A stretch of 64,000 nt of DNA from Trifolium pratense (lineage: Eukaryota; Streptophyta; Magnoliopsida; Fabales; Fabaceae): assembly GCF_020283565.1 (NCBI RefSeq), contig NC_060061.1, forward strand, positions 46,537,362 through 46,601,361. The letters run 5' to 3'. The notes under the pieces were generated by a model, which did not search any database, was not told the origin of the DNA, and saw only the letters and a program-made list of their open reading frames with translations. The position numbers and the translations under genes were made by a program. Positions 62,538 through 64,000 of the stretch are shown here, in pieces (the stretch's first letter is position 1; each line of letters starts with the position of its first letter).

Positions 62538-63518
62538 ATGGACGCTATTCAGGCTCAAGCTGTATCTCCTCTTGATCACGATGGTACGTCTAATTATTAT
62601 TATTATTATAAGCTTTTTACAAAAGTATTATGAAAAATGTTAACATGTATGCTAAAAACATATGTTAAAAATGCAATATTATCCGTATTTTGTATAATTT
62701 TTATAAGTAATTATATTTTACTATAATAGAGATGGAGTTCGAGGAGTATGTAATGGAAGACAAATGGGAAGAAGTTATTGAAATGTACAAAAATGATAGT
62801 CGTTTTCACAAGATAAAATTGAAGGGAAGAGGAACAGCATTGCATGTGGCAATAAACAATGGGTATGTAAACTATGTGGAAAGGCTTGTAGATGCAATAG
62901 TAAAGCATGATGATAAAAGTGGTTTAACATTGTTGAATGAAAAAGATGCTACACCTCTTCACCTTGCAGCATATAGAGGATTCACAAGTATGTGTGAATA
63001 TATAATTGGAAAAAATGGTGAAAGAAATGATTTTATTCAAGTTAGAAATTCAAATGGAGAAACACCACTTTTTTGGGCTGTGCTTGCACGTCAAAGAAAA
63101 GTCTTTGTTTATCTACATCAGTTTGTCCAATATGATTTCAATTTTGCAATCAATTATGATGGCACTACCATTCTTCATGTTGCCATTATGAGAGAAATGT
63201 TCGGTTAGTTCTTTTTCCATCTTTCTCCTAACTAATTACTGATTTTGACCAATAATTCACCAAACTGGTATCAAAATAACTGTAATCGAGTTAACTTTTC
63301 ACGGAATCAAACTCCACTAAATTTAGAGTTACAGATAGAAACAATAAGCTGTATGTTTTGTGCAACAGATTTGGCAAATATAATATTGTATTGCTATCCT
63401 GGTCTTAGCTATATGAAGGACAAAAATGATGTCACACCTTTGGAAGTTCTTGCTACTAGGACATCAGCCTTCAATAGTGGAAGTACGCTATTATGGTGGG
63501 AGAAACTTTTATACTACT
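62538..63518 (+). CDS. Ankyrin-repeat protein D, 5' part (continues past the window)
   Basis: Exons 62538-62583, 62730-63203 and 63369-63518 are in frame with phase-1 introns, like exons 1-3 of genes A to C. They encode about 223 residues with four ankyrin repeats (TALHVAINNG, TPLHLAAYRG, TPLFWAVLA, TTILHVAIM). The linker and PGG domain should lie beyond 64000. No stop or frameshift is visible. Exon 1 is unlike the others (MDAIQAQAVSPLDHD). The TATA block conserved in A, B and C is altered here (GAGCACAAGGG at 62434). Confidence 0.85.
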
Positions 63519-64000
63519 GTAAGTGACACAATTTTTTTTTAATGAATTAAACTTTATTTTAAATTTCAAAATTCCATTTGAAATGCTTAATAATTGGACT
63601 CAAAATCAATCAAGTTATTAGTCAAAAAAAATAAAAATCAATCAAGTTATTAGATGCACATCACCTATATTTTTTTTTTCCGCTTGCTGTTCCAATTTTT
63701 TGGGACAAATATTTCTCTCTTAAATGACTTTGACTATGAGTTTTTTTTTACGATGTCGAGGATTGAACCTAGAACCTCATACATACTACTTAAATCTCTC
63801 ATCACTAGACTAAACTTAGTGGCTTACTTTGACTATGAGTTTAATTGGATATATTTCTCTCCAATAATGTATTGCTACAACATTTAATGAGTGTATGCTT
63901 CAAAAAAAAATTATTTTAATGAATGTAATACATCATCTATTTTAAAACAAATCACATGATGTGTCAATATATTACCACGGGGTGCAAGTTTTACGATAAA
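63519..64000 (+). other. Start of gene D intron 3
   Basis: AT-rich with a short tRNA-like word (GAGGATTGAACCTAGAACC near 63758). No exon 4 is seen before the window ends. Confidence 0.5.

Overview
The window looks like nuclear DNA of a dicot, most likely a legume close to Medicago. It is AT-rich, its genes have spliced GT-AG introns, it is dense in small plant transposons, and the gene families are typical of plants. The organism call is an inference from style and gene content; no marker gene proves it.

Layout. (1) 1-7160: repeats, a Ty1-copia 3' LTR, and broken duplicate pieces of a tryptophan synthase beta gene. (2) 8438-12711, minus strand: an apparently complete five-exon tryptophan synthase beta gene (415 codons) that starts without a visible plastid transit peptide. 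(3) 12712-19462: exon-like fragments, a block of about eight 120-bp tandem repeats and a Helitron-type 3' end. (4) 20126-22559, minus strand: a two-exon, secreted, six-cysteine Ole e 1-like protein gene. (5) 22798-24055, plus strand: a divergent short-promoter unit carrying three related box C/D snoRNA genes, a fourth candidate and a hairpin. (6) 25400-64000, plus strand: a tandem array of four ankyrin-repeat/PGG-domain membrane protein genes (A to D). A, B and C reconstruct as complete open genes of 710, 739 and 740 residues. D runs off the right edge. Between and inside them lie LINE, SINE, Stowaway, Mutator-type MITE, copia, CACTA-like and foldback elements.

How the parts relate. The ankyrin genes share exon structure and an upstream sequence module and clearly arose by tandem duplication. 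Plant proteins of this architecture (ACD6/ITN1 type) are membrane proteins tied to immunity and stress, and such loci often vary by copy number. The tryptophan synthase locus has also duplicated, but only one copy survived; the debris is ordered in a way that a single duplication does not explain. Exon borders were set by hand from GT-AG sites, reading-frame continuity and comparison among the paralogues in this window.
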